Source: an uncultured Prevotella sp. (lineage in GTDB: Bacteria > Bacteroidota > Bacteroidia > Bacteroidales > Bacteroidaceae). From it: 6,992 nucleotides of DNA. The stretch lies in NCBI GenBank assembly GCA_937916075.1, contig CALGHW010000448.1, positions 1 to 6,992 on the forward strand, written 5' to 3'. Shown piece by piece: positions 5,900-6,992 of this stretch; positions within the stretch are counted from its first letter, which is position 1, and each line of letters opens with the position of its first letter. The notes under the pieces were generated by a model, which saw nothing but the letters and a program-made list of their open reading frames with translations, did not search any database and was not told the origin of the DNA. Both the position numbers and the translations under genes were made by a program.

Positions 5900-6992
5900 T
5901 GAAAAAGAACATCCTTACTCATGCAGTCGTGGCTTTGGCCGTGGCAACTGTTGCCGGCAATGCACAGGCACAGAATTTCCCCAATGACGTGTTCAAGAGC
6001 GCAAGCGTACGGACACAGTATGAAAAGAACGGACCGTCGCTCCGGGCACATCTCGCAGAGCGAGCCAAGGCTTTGAAGGCCTGGAATACCATAGCCCCGT
6101 CGCTGTTGGAGCCGGTGACACTGCACGCCACCGTGACGGCCAAAAACCGAGGTGGTTCACGCGAGTTGCGCATCCGCAACTTCCACTATATCGGTGACTG
6201 TGGCTATGCACACGGCGGACAGGACACGGGCGTAGAGACACAGACCACGGCGCGTGGCGTGTTTGCCTCGGATATCACCAATTCCATCCTGAATGTGGCG
6301 GCCCTGAAAGGCATCGGCATCGACTCGCTGTATGTGAGCATTGAAGGACGGCCGGATGCCAAGCCGACCAACCGCGTGAGATACACGCGTAACTTCCTGT
6401 ATACCGTCCGCATCGCCTCGGATGCCACCGACGCACAGCTCGAGCAGCTGGTCAAGGAGGCTGAGGAGCAGTCGCCGGTTATCAATCTCATCAAGCGTGC
6501 CGTCACGCCACAGCTTACTATCGACTATAAGCAGACCCCGCGGGAGCGTGTCATCGAGGGCCGTACCCTGGCTGGCCTTCGCGAATACATACACGGTAAG
6601 CGGCAGGCCATCCTGGCTTTTTCCACGCCCGACACCACCAAGGCCAAGGCTGCGCCTGTTGTCGCTCCGCAGCCTTATGTGAAAGTCCTGCCCAACGGCG
6701 TGCGCCAACTCAATGTCCCCACAGGCGGCAAATGGTATGTCATCAACCATGACAACCCCACCTTCCTCGGCGGTGCCAACTCGGGGCAAACCTCAGTAGA
6801 AAACGCCTTGGGTGTGCTGGGCACCTGTATCACGCATATTTCAGAGATTCAGGCCGCCAAGCTCAATCTGGACATCGACTCGCTCCAGCTCTCAGTGGCA
6901 GCCGAGATTGACCCGCGTGGTGGGCGCAAGGGGTTCGAGAATGTGCCTTTCTGGCCGCAGAACGTACGCTATACATTGCATGTACAAACCCC
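5896..6992 (+). CDS. exported tandem OsmC-like domain protein (3' end beyond window)
   Basis: An open frame of 365 complete codons runs off the window with no stop. Residues 1-25 form a signal peptide (MMKKN, then a hydrophobic stretch ending AQA before Gln26), so the product is probably periplasmic. Two OsmC-like domains are visible. Domain 1 covers about 72-212, with AHGGQDTG near 105-112, ASDITNS at 124-130 and IDSLYVSIEG at 142-151. Domain 2 runs from about 260 to the edge, with the OsmC-like pattern TFLGGANSGQTSVENALG at 289-306, GTCITH at 309-314, IDSLQLSV at 327-334 and EIDPRGG at 337-343. OsmC/Ohr proteins are thiol peroxidases using two Cys. Domain 2 keeps the conserved Glu302 and Cys311; its second Cys would lie beyond the window. 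Domain 1 has Thr117, Asp126 and Ser193 (in QSPV) at the Glu and two Cys positions, so it is probably inactive. The start is ATG 5896 or the adjacent ATG 5899. The biological role is not known; a peroxidase or a ligand-binding role are both possible. Confidence 0.78.
   Translation, partial: MMKKNILTHAVVALAVATVAGNAQAQNFPNDVFKSASVRTQYEKNGPSLRAHLAERAKALKAWNTIAPSLLEPVTLHATVTAKNRGGSRELRIRNFHYIGDCGYAHGGQDTGVETQTTARGVFASDITNSILNVAALKGIGIDSLYVSIEGRPDAKPTNRVRYTRNFLYTVRIASDATDAQLEQLVKEAEEQSPVINLIKRAVTPQLTIDYKQTPRERVIEGRTLAGLREYIHGKRQAILAFSTPDTTKAKAAPVVAPQPYVKVLPNGVRQLNVPTGGKWYVINHDNPTFLGGANSGQTSVENALGVLGTCITHISEIQAAKLNLDIDSLQLSVAAEIDPRGGRKGFENVPFWPQNVRYTLHVQT

Noticed and set aside
6157..6789. 210-codon open frame on the minus strand across the OsmC-like gene
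   Set aside because: The plus-strand frame has a signal peptide and OsmC motifs in two domains; the antisense product shows nothing recognisable.
1..6992. tRNA, rRNA, CRISPR array, insertion sequence or phage genes
   Set aside because: No repeat-spacer pattern, transposase or integrase motifs, terminal repeats or structural RNA sequences were seen; almost all of the window is coding DNA of the four genes.

Overview
The window looks like a piece of a Bacteroidota (Bacteroidales-type) chromosome. The grounds are an adjacent SusC/RagA and SusD/RagB pair, a promoter element resembling the Bacteroidota -7 box (TAnnTTTG), A-rich start regions with no clear Shine-Dalgarno sequence, and type I or lipoprotein export signals on all four proteins. 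The coding DNA is moderately GC-rich for this phylum. I cannot name the genus.

Layout, all on the + strand: 1-197 is a non-coding upstream region with a possible cut terminator, a candidate promoter and a foldable leader. 198-1076 encodes an exported PstS-like periplasmic binding protein. 1077-1174 is a gap with mutually exclusive hairpins. 1175-4252 encodes a SusC-type TonB-dependent outer-membrane transporter. 4253-4297 is a short gap with a GC-rich hairpin. 4298-5899 encodes a SusD-type surface lipoprotein. 5896 to the window end encodes an exported protein with two OsmC-like domains in tandem, cut by the window edge. The same orientation, the 98 bp and 45 bp gaps, and a 4 bp ATGA overlap at the last junction suggest one operon read from the promoter near position 100.

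Inferred working model: the SusC/SusD pair captures and imports a ligand across the outer membrane with TonB energy. The binding protein and the OsmC-like protein would act in the periplasm, the first as a ligand receptor and the second as a thiol/peroxide-type or ligand-binding protein. No glycoside hydrolase, sulfatase, peptidase, ECF sigma/anti-sigma pair, hybrid two-component regulator or ABC permease gene is visible. The substrate is therefore unknown and need not be a glycan. The most unusual item is the exported tandem OsmC protein. Its first domain has lost the conserved Glu and both Cys positions, while its second keeps at least the Glu and the first Cys.
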